Assembly: GCA_027489415.1 (NCBI GenBank)
Contig: JAIXZU010000162.1
Location: 1-19,070, forward strand
Reading direction: 5' to 3'
Length of the DNA: 19,070 bases
Source: Alphaproteobacteria bacterium
GTDB taxonomy: Bacteria > Pseudomonadota > Alphaproteobacteria > UBA2136 > UBA6156
Made by a program: the position numbers and the translations under genes
The notes under the pieces: generated by a model
What the model saw: the letters and a program-made list of their open reading frames with translations, nothing else
Databases searched by the model: none
Told to the model about the DNA's origin: nothing
Part shown: positions 1 to 6,424 of the stretch, in pieces
Numbering within the stretch: the stretch's first letter is position 1
Layout: each line of letters begins with the position of its first letter

Positions 1-146
1 CCAGTGTCGAACCCGGCCTCTATTATGCGGACAAATCCACCACCGGCGGCATCGGCGGCTGCCGCATCGAGGACGTCGTCGTCATCACAGAAACCGGCTA
101 CAAAAACCTCACCACCCTCCCCAAAACGGACTGGATCATCAAATAA
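1..146 (+). CDS. Xaa-Pro aminopeptidase, C-terminal fragment (M24 family)
   Basis: Only the last 47 codons are in the window, read from base 3 and ending with TAA at 144-146. The peptide runs SVEPGLYYADKSTTGG, then GCRIEDVVVITETGY, then LTTLPKTD. An EPG-x-Y stretch, followed by G-x-RIED-x-V and a closing 'E-GY-x-N-LT' segment, is the usual end of M24 'pita-bread' metallopeptidases of the aminopeptidase P type. In that family the Glu of the RIED segment is one of the metal ligands. These enzymes are normally cytosolic and remove N-terminal residues that precede proline. An intrinsic terminator follows the stop by about 20 nt, so the gene is transcriptionally separate from groES. The family call rests on the C-terminus alone; another M24 member such as a prolidase is possible. 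Confidence 0.75.
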   Translation, partial: SVEPGLYYADKSTTGGIGGCRIEDVVVITETGYKNLTTLPKTDWIIK

Positions 147-165
147 CCTCCGTAACTGAAAACAA

Positions 166-190
166 CTCCCCACTTGGGGAGCATTTTTTT
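166..190 (+). terminator. Intrinsic terminator after the aminopeptidase gene
   Basis: CTCCCC (166-171) pairs with GGGGAG (176-181) around an ACTT loop, and a run of seven T follows at 184-190. It isolates the upstream gene from the groE promoter. Confidence 0.85.
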
Positions 191-200
191 ACCACATCCC

Positions 201-229
201 TTGCACTCCCCCCGCCCAAGTGCTAAATA
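201..229 (+). promoter_or_regulatory. Sigma70-type promoter of groESL
   Basis: TTGCAC (201-206) is separated by exactly 17 nt from TAAATA (224-229). The CIRCE-like operator begins inside the -10 box, the position where a bound HrcA repressor would block RNA polymerase. Confidence 0.7.
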
Positions 230-253
230 TCACTCCGCACGGATGAGTGATAA
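227..253 (+). promoter_or_regulatory. CIRCE-type HrcA operator of groESL
   Basis: The inverted repeat is ATATCACTC-N9-GAGTGATAA, with the spacer at 236-244. The classical CIRCE is TTAGCACTC-N9-GAGTGCTAA. The right arm matches 8 of 9 bases and the left 7 of 9, with the canonical 9-nt spacer. One departure is symmetrical (G to T on the left, C to A on the right), so the dyad ATCACTC/GAGTGAT stays perfect. It lies between the promoter and groES, as CIRCE does elsewhere, and implies heat-shock derepression through HrcA. The hrcA gene is not in this window. Confidence 0.8.
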
Positions 254-310
254 ACATCATCACCACCGTCCAAGTTATTCAGAAACCATGAATCAAAGGG
301 AGAAAAACCA

Positions 311-613
311 ATGTCCATCGCCACGAAGATTCAACCTCTTGCGGACCGCGTCGTCATCAAACGCCTGGACGCCGAGGAAAAAACCAAGTCCGGCATCATC
401 ATCCCGGACAACGCCAAGGAAAAGCCCCAGCAAGGCGAAGTTGTCGCCGTCGGCCCCGGCCGCTGGGATGAAGACGGCGAAAAGCGCATGGCTCTCGAAG
501 TGAAGGTCGGAGACAAAGTCCTCTTCGGCAAATGGTCCGCCACCGAAGTCAAGATCGACGGCGAAGAACTCCTCGTCATGAAGGAAGACGACGTCATCGC
601 TATCGTCAAGTAA
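311..613 (+). CDS. groES: Co-chaperonin GroES (10 kDa chaperonin)
   Basis: This 100-residue protein is the heptameric lid of the GroEL folding chamber. The N-terminus has the family pattern IQPLADRVVIKRLDAEEK. It is followed by the mobile loop that docks on GroEL (about residues 23-38, KTKSGIIIPDNAKEK), then the roof and core segment QQGEVVAVGPGRWDEDG, and the closing strand GEELLVMKEDDVIAIV. Length is normal for a bacterial GroES. The ATG at 311 is preceded by AAAGGGAG (295-302) at good spacing. The gene is first in the groESL operon, 57 nt after the CIRCE-like operator and 67 nt before groEL, so heat induction via HrcA is expected. An overlapping frame at 174-503 is a shadow. Confidence 0.98.
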   Translation: MSIATKIQPLADRVVIKRLDAEEKTKSGIIIPDNAKEKPQQGEVVAVGPGRWDEDGEKRMALEVKVGDKVLFGKWSATEVKIDGEELLVMKEDDVIAIVK

Positions 614-631
614 GCCGCAGCCTTACTTCAT

Positions 632-666
632 CTAACATCTAACTTCTAACATCTAACCTCTAGAAT
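632..666 (+). repeat. Heptamer tandem tract between groES and groEL
   Basis: Five consecutive 7-bp units fill half of the groES-groEL gap: CTAACAT, CTAACTT, CTAACAT, CTAACCT and CTAGAAT. They fit the pattern CTNNNNT. The groEL ribosome-binding site AAGGAA (668-673) starts right after the tract. The same unit pattern occurs in the pnt operon (8214-8248 and 8741-8768). Confidence 0.8.
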
Positions 667-680
667 TAAGGAACTTAATT

Positions 681-2324
681 ATGGCTAAAGAACTCAAATT
701 CGGTAACGACGCCCGCGTCAAAATGCTCGCCGGTGTCAACACCCTCGCCAACGCCGTCAAGTCCACCCTCGGGCCAAAGGGCCGTAACGTGATCCTCGAC
801 AAATCCTTCGGCGCCCCCCGCGTCACGAAGGACGGCGTCAGCGTCGCGAAGGAAATCACCCTGTCCGACAAATTCGAGAACATGGGCGCCCAAATGGTGC
901 GTGAAGTCGCATCCAAAACGGTGGACGTCGCCGGCGACGGTACCACCACCGCCACCGTCCTCGCACAAAGCATTATTGTCGAAGGCCACAAAGCCGTTGC
1001 CGCAGGCATGAACCCGATGGACCTCAAACGCGGTATCGACAGCGCCGTACAAACCGTCGTCGCCGAAATCGCCAAGCAGTCCAAGAAAATCAACGGCAAG
1101 GAAGACATCGCCCAAGTCGCCACCATCTCCGCGAACGGGGACACCACCATCGGCGCATACATTGCGGACGCTATGGAAGCCGTCGGCCAGGAAGGCGTCA
1201 TCACCGTAGAAGAAGCCAAGGGCTTGGAAACGACGCTGGACACCGTCAAAGGCATGCAGTTCGACCGCGGCTACCTCAGCCCCTACTTCGTCACCAACCC
1301 CGAGAAAATGGCCGTCGAAATGAAGGATGCCGTCATCCTGATCGCCGACCGCAAAATCAGCAACCTGGAGCAACTCCTTCCGGTGCTGGAGCCCATCGCC
1401 CAATCCGGCCGTGAACTCCTCATCATCGCCGAAGACGTCGAAGGTCAAGCATTGGCTACCCTCGTCGTCAACAAGCTGCGCGGCGGCCTGAAGGTTGCCG
1501 CCGTGAAGGCCCCGGGCTTCGGAGACCGCCGCAAAGCCATGCTCGAAGACATCGCCACCCTCACCGGCGGCGTGGTGATCTCCGAGGACACCGGCATGAC
1601 CCTCGAATCCACCACCATCGACATGCTCGGTAAAGCCGGCAACATCACCATCACGAAGGACCACACCACCATCGTCGAAGGTAAGGGCGACAAATCCGCT
1701 ATCGAAGCCCGCAGCAACCAGATCCGCCAGCAAATCGAAGCCACAACGTCGGACTACGACCGTGAGAAGCTCCAAGAGCGCCTCGCCAAACTCGTCGGCG
1801 GCGTAGCCGTCATCAAGGTCGGCGGCGCCACGGAAATCGAGGTGAAGGAGAAGAAGGACCGTATCGACGACGCCCTCGCCGCCACCCGTGCCGCGGTTGA
1901 AGAAGGCGTGGTCGCCGGTGGCGGTACAGCCCTCATCCGCTGCATCAAGGCGCTGGAAAGCCTGAGCTTCGTGAATCAGGACCAGAAAGTGGGTATCGAC
2001 ATCATCCGCCGCACGCTGGAAAGCCCGCTGCGCACCATCGCCGCCAATGCCGGTGAAGACGGTGCCGTCATCGCCGGTAAGGTGAAGGAAAACGCCGGTG
2101 CCTCCGCAGGTTACAACGCCGCCACCGGTGAATACGAGGCGGACATGTTCAAGGCCGGTATCATCGACCCCGCCAAGGTCGTCCGCACCGCCCTCCAGAA
2201 CGCCGCCAGCGTCGCAGGCCTCATGCTCACCACCGAAGTAATGGTGACGGACGCCCCCGAAACGAACAAGTCCTCAGCCCCCATGGGCGGAGACATGTCC
2301 GGCATGGGCGGCATGGGCTTCTAA
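681..2324 (+). CDS. groEL: Chaperonin GroEL (Hsp60)
   Basis: This 547-residue protein is the ATP-driven folding chamber that works with GroES in the cytosol. The N-terminus MAKELKFGNDARVKML, the nucleotide-binding block GPKGRNVILD, and the ATPase loop VDVAGDGTTTATVLA (conserved Asp near residue 86) are all present. So is the equatorial segment VKEKKDRIDDALAATRAA, which carries the catalytic Asp near residue 397. The C-terminus ends in the flexible Gly/Met-rich tail MGGDMSGMGGMGF. Length is standard, and no frameshift or missing block is visible. The ATG at 681 has AAGGAA at 668-673. It is the second gene of the groESL operon and is followed by an intrinsic terminator at 2343-2365. Long open frames on the opposite strand (675-1775 and others) are shadows. 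Confidence 0.99.
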   Translation: MAKELKFGNDARVKMLAGVNTLANAVKSTLGPKGRNVILDKSFGAPRVTKDGVSVAKEITLSDKFENMGAQMVREVASKTVDVAGDGTTTATVLAQSIIVEGHKAVAAGMNPMDLKRGIDSAVQTVVAEIAKQSKKINGKEDIAQVATISANGDTTIGAYIADAMEAVGQEGVITVEEAKGLETTLDTVKGMQFDRGYLSPYFVTNPEKMAVEMKDAVILIADRKISNLEQLLPVLEPIAQSGRELLIIAEDVEGQALATLVVNKLRGGLKVAAVKAPGFGDRRKAMLEDIATLTGGVVISEDTGMTLESTTIDMLGKAGNITITKDHTTIVEGKGDKSAIEARSNQIRQQIEATTSDYDREKLQERLAKLVGGVAVIKVGGATEIEVKEKKDRIDDALAATRAAVEEGVVAGGGTALIRCIKALESLSFVNQDQKVGIDIIRRTLESPLRTIAANAGEDGAVIAGKVKENAGASAGYNAATGEYEADMFKAGIIDPAKVVRTALQNAASVAGLMLTTEVMVTDAPETNKSSAPMGGDMSGMGGMGF

Positions 2325-2342
2325 ATAAAATCATCCTCAAAT

Positions 2343-2365
2343 AGGGGGCTTTGCCCCCTGTTTCT
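2343..2365 (+). terminator. Intrinsic terminator of groESL
   Basis: GGGGGC (2344-2349) pairs with GCCCCC (2353-2358) around TTT, with a flanking A-T pair, followed by GTTTCT. It lies about 20 nt after the groEL stop codon. Confidence 0.85.
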
Positions 2366-2398
2366 AAAATCAAATGTATTACAAATTGCCCCTATACC

Positions 2399-3232
2399 AT
2401 GAATGAACATCAATTTTATTCTGCACGCACAGGGGCAGGAAAATTTGCTCAAGGCTTTGATTTGGAGACTTTTAATGAGCTATTTTTTAAGGTTTACCAA
2501 CAATTTCGTTCAGATGGATTTTTTGACGAGAATTTTGGTTTTTACTGTGTGGATGATGGAAATATAGAGGGACATATTAAAGATATCGAACTAGATATTC
2601 TATTAAAAATTCGGAAAAAAGATTTATGGCCAATTGAAACTTATTACAGACTATACACTGAAGATGATTTATTCGATGTAATTGAATATCTATATTTTTA
2701 TGTTTCAAAACCAATAAAAGGATCGATGCACTCTTATGGTAACTGTGGAATGCATTGGGAGAAATTTGACAAACCACAAGGGCAAAAGATTTTTTTAAAT
2801 AAAATTAACGAGCTATTAAAACTATACGAGAAAAAATTTGAACTTTCAGTGAAAGGGGAAATTCTTAGCTTACCAGAAAAAGGTTTTGAAAATATTTTTA
2901 AGGCTGAACTACCATCAAATGATAATGATATTAAAAGTAGATACGAAACAGCTATATATAAATTCCGTCACCACGGAGCAACATTTGCAGATAGGAGACA
3001 TGCTGTTAGAGATTTAGCAGATATTCTTGAAAAAATAAGACCAGAGATTCAATCTAAATTAACAAATAAAGACGATGCCGAGCTATTCAATATAGCTAAC
3101 AATTTTGCAATTAGGCACCTTAACGATAGACAGAAAAGTAGTTACGACCAAAACATATGGCTGAGTTGGATGTTCTATATATATCTTTCTACAATTCATG
3201 CTGCGCTTCGTCTGAACGAAAAAATTAAATGA
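2399..3232 (+). CDS. AT-rich hypothetical protein; possible defence-type gene
   Basis: This encodes 277 residues from the ATG at 2399. An in-frame TTG at 2351 lies inside the groEL terminator and is unlikely to be the start. No clear Shine-Dalgarno precedes 2399. Base composition is strikingly AT-rich, with codons such as AAA, ATT and TTT dominating while every neighbour is G+C-rich, so recent acquisition is likely. No signal peptide or transmembrane segment is obvious. The N-terminal half is rich in acidic and aromatic residues (for example DIEYLYFY-like helices near 90-102). The C-terminal part (about 181-270) looks all-helical and includes RRHAVRDLADILEKIRP, ELFNIANNFAIRHLND and WMFYIYLSTIHAALRL. 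I recall similar C-terminal blocks in uncharacterised, sporadically distributed bacterial proteins, some next to abortive-infection genes. That memory is not a domain assignment, and function is unknown. Confidence 0.8.
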   Translation: MNEHQFYSARTGAGKFAQGFDLETFNELFFKVYQQFRSDGFFDENFGFYCVDDGNIEGHIKDIELDILLKIRKKDLWPIETYYRLYTEDDLFDVIEYLYFYVSKPIKGSMHSYGNCGMHWEKFDKPQGQKIFLNKINELLKLYEKKFELSVKGEILSLPEKGFENIFKAELPSNDNDIKSRYETAIYKFRHHGATFADRRHAVRDLADILEKIRPEIQSKLTNKDDAELFNIANNFAIRHLNDRQKSSYDQNIWLSWMFYIYLSTIHAALRLNEKIK

Positions 3233-3323
3233 CCAAATAGGGCTTCCTAACTCCTAAACAGCCCCCTTCCCAACCCCCCAAAAAAGGCGTAAACACCCTC
3301 CAGTCCTCACCGGAGACACCGCC

Positions 3324-3656
3324 ATGCCAAAATCGTTTCATACCCTCTTTAACGATACCGCCGCCAAGCTCCGTACCGAAGCCGAAGCCAACGGCCATAC
3401 CCGCCTCCTCGCCTACGCCTGCTACGGGGATGCAAACCCCGAACGCGTCACCTGGCAAAGCTTCCCGGACGACCCCGCCATGGAAGCCTTCATCGCCTCA
3501 TGGGAAACGTCGGACGACCCCGCCCTCACCTGCGCCATGGCCATCGCCGTGGTCATCCCGCAGGATTCTCTGGAAACCATCCACTTCCAGCTCTCCACCC
3601 GCAGCAAGCGCGCTCCCAACGCGCCGGGCTACTTCCCAAGCGCCGTGAACTTCTAA
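3324..3656 (+). CDS. Small hypothetical protein, 110 residues
   Basis: The ATG at 3324 is preceded by CGGAGA (3311-3316) at about 8 nt, the same arrangement as at the next genes. The product is soluble, with no signal peptide or membrane helix. It starts MPKSFHTLFNDTAAKLRTEA, then has a mixed segment (VTWQSFPDDPAMEAFIASW) and a hydrophobic stretch CAMAIAVVIP near residues 88-98. Codon use is G+C-rich like the chromosome, unlike the AT-rich gene just upstream. A strong terminator follows within 15 nt, so the gene is probably monocistronic. I do not recognise the family. The opposite-strand frame at 3225-3458 and the + frames at 3430 and 3500 are shadows. Confidence 0.75.
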   Translation: MPKSFHTLFNDTAAKLRTEAEANGHTRLLAYACYGDANPERVTWQSFPDDPAMEAFIASWETSDDPALTCAMAIAVVIPQDSLETIHFQLSTRSKRAPNAPGYFPSAVNF

Positions 3657-3667
3657 TCGCACCAGTC

Positions 3668-3692
3668 AAAGGGCCCCCCACGGGGCCCTTTT
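3668..3692 (+). terminator. Intrinsic terminator
   Basis: AAAGGGCCCC (3668-3677) pairs with GGGGCCCTTT (3682-3691) around CCAC. The A and T flanks mean it could also work on the opposite strand. Confidence 0.85.
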
Positions 3693-3825
3693 CTGTGGAA
3701 TATCAGCACTCACAGCCAATAATCATACAAACTTGTCAGTCACGCTGTCAGCCTCCGTCCCGCACTGCAGCATAAAGGGAATGAACGCTGCGCCCCCGCA
3801 GTCAACCAATACGGAGACTACCCCC

Positions 3826-4026
3826 ATGACTTCCAAACGGCGCATCCTGCTCGCAATCCTTCTTGGCTCTTCAGTGGCCGTCATCAGTTCCGGCGTGATC
3901 GGCGCGGTTCAGGTGCCCACCGGTGCCAACATTGCCGCGGCAGTTGTCATCGCCCTCACGCTTCTCATCGAAGCCCCCCTCGCCGCCATGGCCATCGCCA
4001 AGCACGAGGAAAAACCCCACCACTAA
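3826..4026 (+). CDS. Small two-helix membrane protein, 66 residues
   Basis: The start is set at ATG 3826 because GGAGA (3813-3817) sits about 8 nt upstream, the same pattern as the adjacent genes. Longer in-frame starts at 3781 (ATG) and 3733 (TTG) lack one and would add an unconserved-looking polar leader. The product begins MTSKRR and has two hydrophobic helices: ILLAILLGSSVAVISSGVIG (about 7-26), then AAAVVIALTLLIEAPLAAMA (about 37-56). It ends in a charged tail, KHEEKPHH. This predicts a small inner-membrane hairpin. It is flanked by terminators on both sides. The function is unknown. Confidence 0.7.
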   Translation: MTSKRRILLAILLGSSVAVISSGVIGAVQVPTGANIAAAVVIALTLLIEAPLAAMAIAKHEEKPHH

Positions 4027-4050
4027 TCCCACCTTAACAACAACCACCAC

Positions 4051-4071
4051 GGGGCCTCAGGCCCCTTTTTT
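4051..4071 (+). terminator. Intrinsic terminator
   Basis: GGGGCC (4051-4056) pairs with GGCCCC (4060-4065) around TCA, followed by six T (4066-4071). Confidence 0.9.
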
Positions 4072-4130
4072 ATGGCACATTCCACCCCAAATCCGCTAAA
4101 CTCCCCCATCGTTCCACCGGAGCCACCCCC

Positions 4131-4511
4131 ATGACCCTTTCACCACCCCCCACTGTCTGGGATAATCCTCTAGATATCATCTCCTTCGTCCGCACCCAGT
4201 CCGCCGCGCTGCGCCATTCGTTCGGCGAACTCACCATGCGCAATAAACTGAACCCGCAGGAGGACGTCGCCCTCTCACCGCCCGTCTGGGCCACCTATCA
4301 CGCCCTCAGCACCAGCACCTTCATGCCGGAATTCCTCGAAATCCGCCGTCTGTTCAGCCTCCAGCACCTCGAACTGTACTGGATCTTCGGCCTCAACTTC
4401 AAAACCCCCGGCCACCTCTTCGCCACGCTGCCAGTCGGGGAAAACCTCGTCATTCCGCTCAGCGAACTGCCGGACATCCGCGCCATCCTCGCCCTCAAGG
4501 CGCTCAATTAA
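4131..4511 (+). CDS. Hypothetical protein, 126 residues
   Basis: The ATG at 4131 is preceded by CGGAG (4118-4122) at about 8 nt. The product is soluble. It has a polar N-terminal third (MTLSPPPTVWDNPLDIISFV), a central segment with several aromatic residues (HLELYWIFGLNFKTP, about 82-96), and a hydrophobic C-terminus (LSELPDIRAILALKALN). No signal peptide, metal-binding cluster or catalytic motif is apparent, and I do not recognise the family. Composition matches the chromosome. The gene has its own perfect 12-bp-stem terminator 5 nt after the stop, so it is an independent transcription unit. The opposite-strand frame 4275-4517 is a shadow. Confidence 0.7.
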   Translation: MTLSPPPTVWDNPLDIISFVRTQSAALRHSFGELTMRNKLNPQEDVALSPPVWATYHALSTSTFMPEFLEIRRLFSLQHLELYWIFGLNFKTPGHLFATLPVGENLVIPLSELPDIRAILALKALN

Positions 4512-4515
4512 TCGC

Positions 4516-4547
4516 AAAGCCCCGCCACCCGCCGTGGCGGGGCTTTT
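4516..4547 (+). terminator. Strong intrinsic terminator
   Basis: A perfect 12-bp stem pairs AAGCCCCGCCAC (4517-4528) with GTGGCGGGGCTT (4534-4545) around CCGCC and ends in TTTT. The symmetric A/T flanks make it potentially bidirectional. Confidence 0.92.
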
Positions 4548-4644
4548 CCACGCCTGTCAGGCACAATTTAATCCTTTGTTTCATAAGGGGATACCAACAA
4601 CCCAACCGAACAACAACACACAACGCGAACACAGGCATCCCCCC

Positions 4645-4842
4645 ATGAGAATCCTCGTCACCCTCGCTATTCTCGGCACCGCCGCCTACATCGGCTTCCA
4701 TTATTACGGAGACGAACTCCAGCAGCTCCTCAACGGCCCCAGCGGCAAGCATTACAAAACCACAGCCGCCATTCTGGGCCTGCTACTAGCCCTCTTCATC
4801 GCCGAATGCTCCCCCAAGCCCAAAAAGAAAAAAGACGACTAA
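4645..4842 (+). CDS. Small membrane protein with lysine-rich tail, 65 residues
   Basis: The start is set at ATG 4645, with a weak CAGG about 10 nt upstream. An in-frame ATG at 4534 lies inside the preceding terminator and would add an unlikely leader. The product begins MRILVTLAILGTAAYIGFHYYG, a first hydrophobic helix. A polar link QQLLNGPSGKHYKT follows, then a second helix, AAILGLLLALFIAE, and a cytosolic-type basic tail, PKPKKKKDD. It is the last of four small + strand genes. It has no terminator of its own on this strand and ends 15 nt before the convergent structured repeat at 4858-5038. The function is unknown. Confidence 0.65.
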   Translation: MRILVTLAILGTAAYIGFHYYGDELQQLLNGPSGKHYKTTAAILGLLLALFIAECSPKPKKKKDD

Positions 4843-4857
4843 CCAACCAATTTAAAG

Positions 4858-4882
4858 AATAAAAAGCCTCCCAAAGGGAGGC
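4858..4882 (-). terminator. Intrinsic terminator inside element copy 1
   Basis: On the minus strand GCCTCCC-TTT-GGGAGGC is followed by TTTTTATT. On the + strand there is no T tract after the stem, so the direction is minus. It would end the lpxR-like transcript. Confidence 0.85.
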
Positions 4883-5038
4883 AACCGCGTTGCGTAAGCA
4901 ACGTCTCTAGGGCCTCCGCCAGCGCGAGGCTATAAACGGTTCCTAGGTTGTTTTTGGCGGGTCGCCGTGTACACTGGAAGTACATAAGACCCGCCAAAAA
5001 TAAGCTAGGGAGCGTTTTAGCCCGCGCCCCCAACCAGG
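4858..5038 (-). repeat. Terminator-linked hairpin element, copy 1
   Basis: It begins directly after the stop codon of the minus-strand lpxR-like gene. The long imperfect hairpin spans 4922-5027. Pairs are GCGCG (4922-4926)/CGCGC (5023-5027), a bulged A4927, GGCTA (4928-4932)/TAGCC (5018-5022), AAACG (4934-4938)/CGTTT (5013-5017), CCTAG (4942-4946)/CTAGG (5005-5009), TTTTTGGCGGGTC (4951-4963)/GACCCGCCAAAAA (4988-5000) and TGTAC (4968-4972)/GTACA (4980-4984). A second hairpin, CGTTGC/GCAACG, is at 4888-4903, and a terminator hairpin is at 4866-4882. The long-hairpin sequence is nearly identical to copies 2 and 3 except in the apical loop. The open frame at 4839-5033 is an artefact of the repeat. 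Confidence 0.9.
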
Positions 5039-6064
5039 CTAGAACCGATAACCGACGTTGATGGCTCCGTAGAGGTCCGATTCCCCCTGCGTCTCAAACA
5101 TCCGCGTCTCTTGCACCAGCGCAAAGCTCGTCTTCACTTTACCGGTCAACATCGTCACACCGGCTACGGCGTTGCCCACCAGCGGTCGGCTTTCCACGCT
5201 GGGGCTGTCTTTAAAGCTGTTACCATCAAGGAAGATGTTGCGGGCCACAAGGCGGCTGTCAAAGCCTGCAAACACGTACCAGTCAAACCAGTTCGGGCCT
5301 TTGGCAAAGGTGGTGCTGCCGGGCAGTCCGGGCACGGTCAGGCCGGTCACTTCGGTGTCACGGGCGCTGGCGGGGCCAAAGCGCACCACACCACCGGCGT
5401 TAACGTAATCATAGGCGTTCCCCACGGCAAAACCGTAGTGGGGGGTCACGTCGGCAAACCAGTCTTTGCCCAGCACGGTGTCGTTCCATGCCAGAATCCC
5501 CGGGTTACGGCGCACGTAGCTCAGGTTCAAAATCGGCTCGTCTTTCAGCTGTCCGGCGTTCCAGCCGCGCGGCTTATAAAAATCGAAGGCTTCGTGGTAG
5601 GTCTTCTGAATATACTCACCTTGGGCGGAAGGGCCGACCAAACCAAACGTCAGCTCATAGCTGTCGGTGTGTTCAGGGGCGTAGGTGGTGAAACCGGCTT
5701 TCCCGTAAACAAAACCGGCAAAGGGCTGGTCATCGGGCTGCGCGAAGGTGAAACCGGCGTTGTCAGGGGTGTAAATCTGGTGGCCGAAGCTGTAGCTGGT
5801 GGCCGTTTTGCCGCCCACGTTCACAAACGGCAGGGCATCACCAATGGCCTGCACCCAACGGCCGGGCTGGTCGGTCACTCGCGTGTAGTTCAACTGCGCG
5901 CCGTTGGTGTAGTGGCGGTCGGTGTCAGCCCCGAATTTATCGTTTTCACTGGTCATGGTGAAGAACTGGTCGGCGTCATCGGCCGCGGTGTCCTGCGCCA
6001 TGGCGCTACCATGGGCCGCCATCAGGCCCAAAACCAATCCATGCGCCCAAAGCAGCTTCTTCAT
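5039..6064 (-). CDS. LpxR-like outer-membrane lipid A deacylase (DUF2219 family)
   Basis: The product has 341 residues from the ATG at 6062-6064; an upstream TTG at 6079 is in frame but unlikely. The signal peptide is MKKLLWAHGLVLGLMAAHGSAMA, with cleavage before QDTAAD. The mature N-terminus carries FTMTSENDKFGADTDRHYTNG (about 35-55), the LpxR/DUF2219 signature. Its Asn41 and Asp42 match the calcium/active-site Asn-Asp, and Thr53 stands at the Ser/Thr position. His157 in YHEAFDFYKPRGWNAGQL matches the catalytic histidine seen before the 'P-x-GW-x-x-QL' segment. The C-terminus GYRF ends in Phe, as outer-membrane barrels do. In the family, LpxR removes the 3'-linked acyloxyacyl chain of lipid A. 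The deacylase activity here is inferred. The gene is monocistronic, flanked downstream by copy 1 and upstream by copy 2 of the structured element. Confidence 0.85.
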   Translation of the reverse strand: MKKLLWAHGLVLGLMAAHGSAMAQDTAADDADQFFTMTSENDKFGADTDRHYTNGAQLNYTRVTDQPGRWVQAIGDALPFVNVGGKTATSYSFGHQIYTPDNAGFTFAQPDDQPFAGFVYGKAGFTTYAPEHTDSYELTFGLVGPSAQGEYIQKTYHEAFDFYKPRGWNAGQLKDEPILNLSYVRRNPGILAWNDTVLGKDWFADVTPHYGFAVGNAYDYVNAGGVVRFGPASARDTEVTGLTVPGLPGSTTFAKGPNWFDWYVFAGFDSRLVARNIFLDGNSFKDSPSVESRPLVGNAVAGVTMLTGKVKTSFALVQETRMFETQGESDLYGAINVGYRF

Positions 6065-6241
6065 CCGTACACCCGACAATCAATTTAATAACCAAAGATA
6101 TATGGCAACATCTACCCTACAACCCTGACACCCGCAACACGTTCCGCTCGTTCTTTTACCATAATTCCGGAATACCCAGCCCCCCTGTCTCCCCCCCACA
6201 ACATTTCAGCAATTTACCAACACATAAAAATCATCCCGAAG

Positions 6242-6424
6242 CAAAAAATACCTCCCAAAGGGAGGAAAGCCCGGCGCGCAGCGCCATCTCCAGAAGCACC
6301 GCCAGCGCGAGGCTACAAACGGTTCCTAGGTTGTTTTTGGCGGGTCGCCGTGTACAAGAAAAAGTACATAAGACCCGCCAAAAATAAGCTAGGGAGCGTT
6401 TTAGCCCGCGCCCTCAATAAGGCT
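6242..6424 (-). repeat. Terminator-linked hairpin element, copy 2
   Basis: It lies immediately downstream of the pntB stop codon on the minus strand. The long hairpin (6305-6411) has the same paired segments as copies 1 and 3, from GCGCG (6305-6309) to CGCGC (6407-6411). Its core differs from copy 3 by a single T/C in the unpaired base run after GGCTA. The short middle hairpin is GGCGC (6273-6277)/GCGCC (6281-6285) with loop GCA, different in sequence from copies 1 and 3 but still paired. The terminator is at 6243-6265. The rest of the gap upstream (6065-6241) holds the leader of the lpxR-like gene and a 10-bp palindrome, ATTCCGGAAT, at 6164-6173. Confidence 0.9.
6243..6265 (-). terminator. 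Intrinsic terminator inside element copy 2 (end of pnt operon)
   Basis: On the minus strand CCTCCC-TTT-GGGAGG is followed by TATTTTTT. No T tract follows on the + strand. Confidence 0.85.

Noticed and set aside
675..1775. Minus-strand open frame of 366 codons opposite groEL
   Set aside because: It is antisense to the unmistakable groEL; the Gly/Asp/Phe/Val-rich product has no recognisable domain.
4839..5033. Minus-strand open frame of 64 codons with residues CTRRPAKNNLGTVYSLALA, also found at 11417-11635
   Set aside because: It lies wholly within the structured repeat; the shared peptide comes from the hairpin sequence, not from protein conservation, and frame relations differ outside the repeat.
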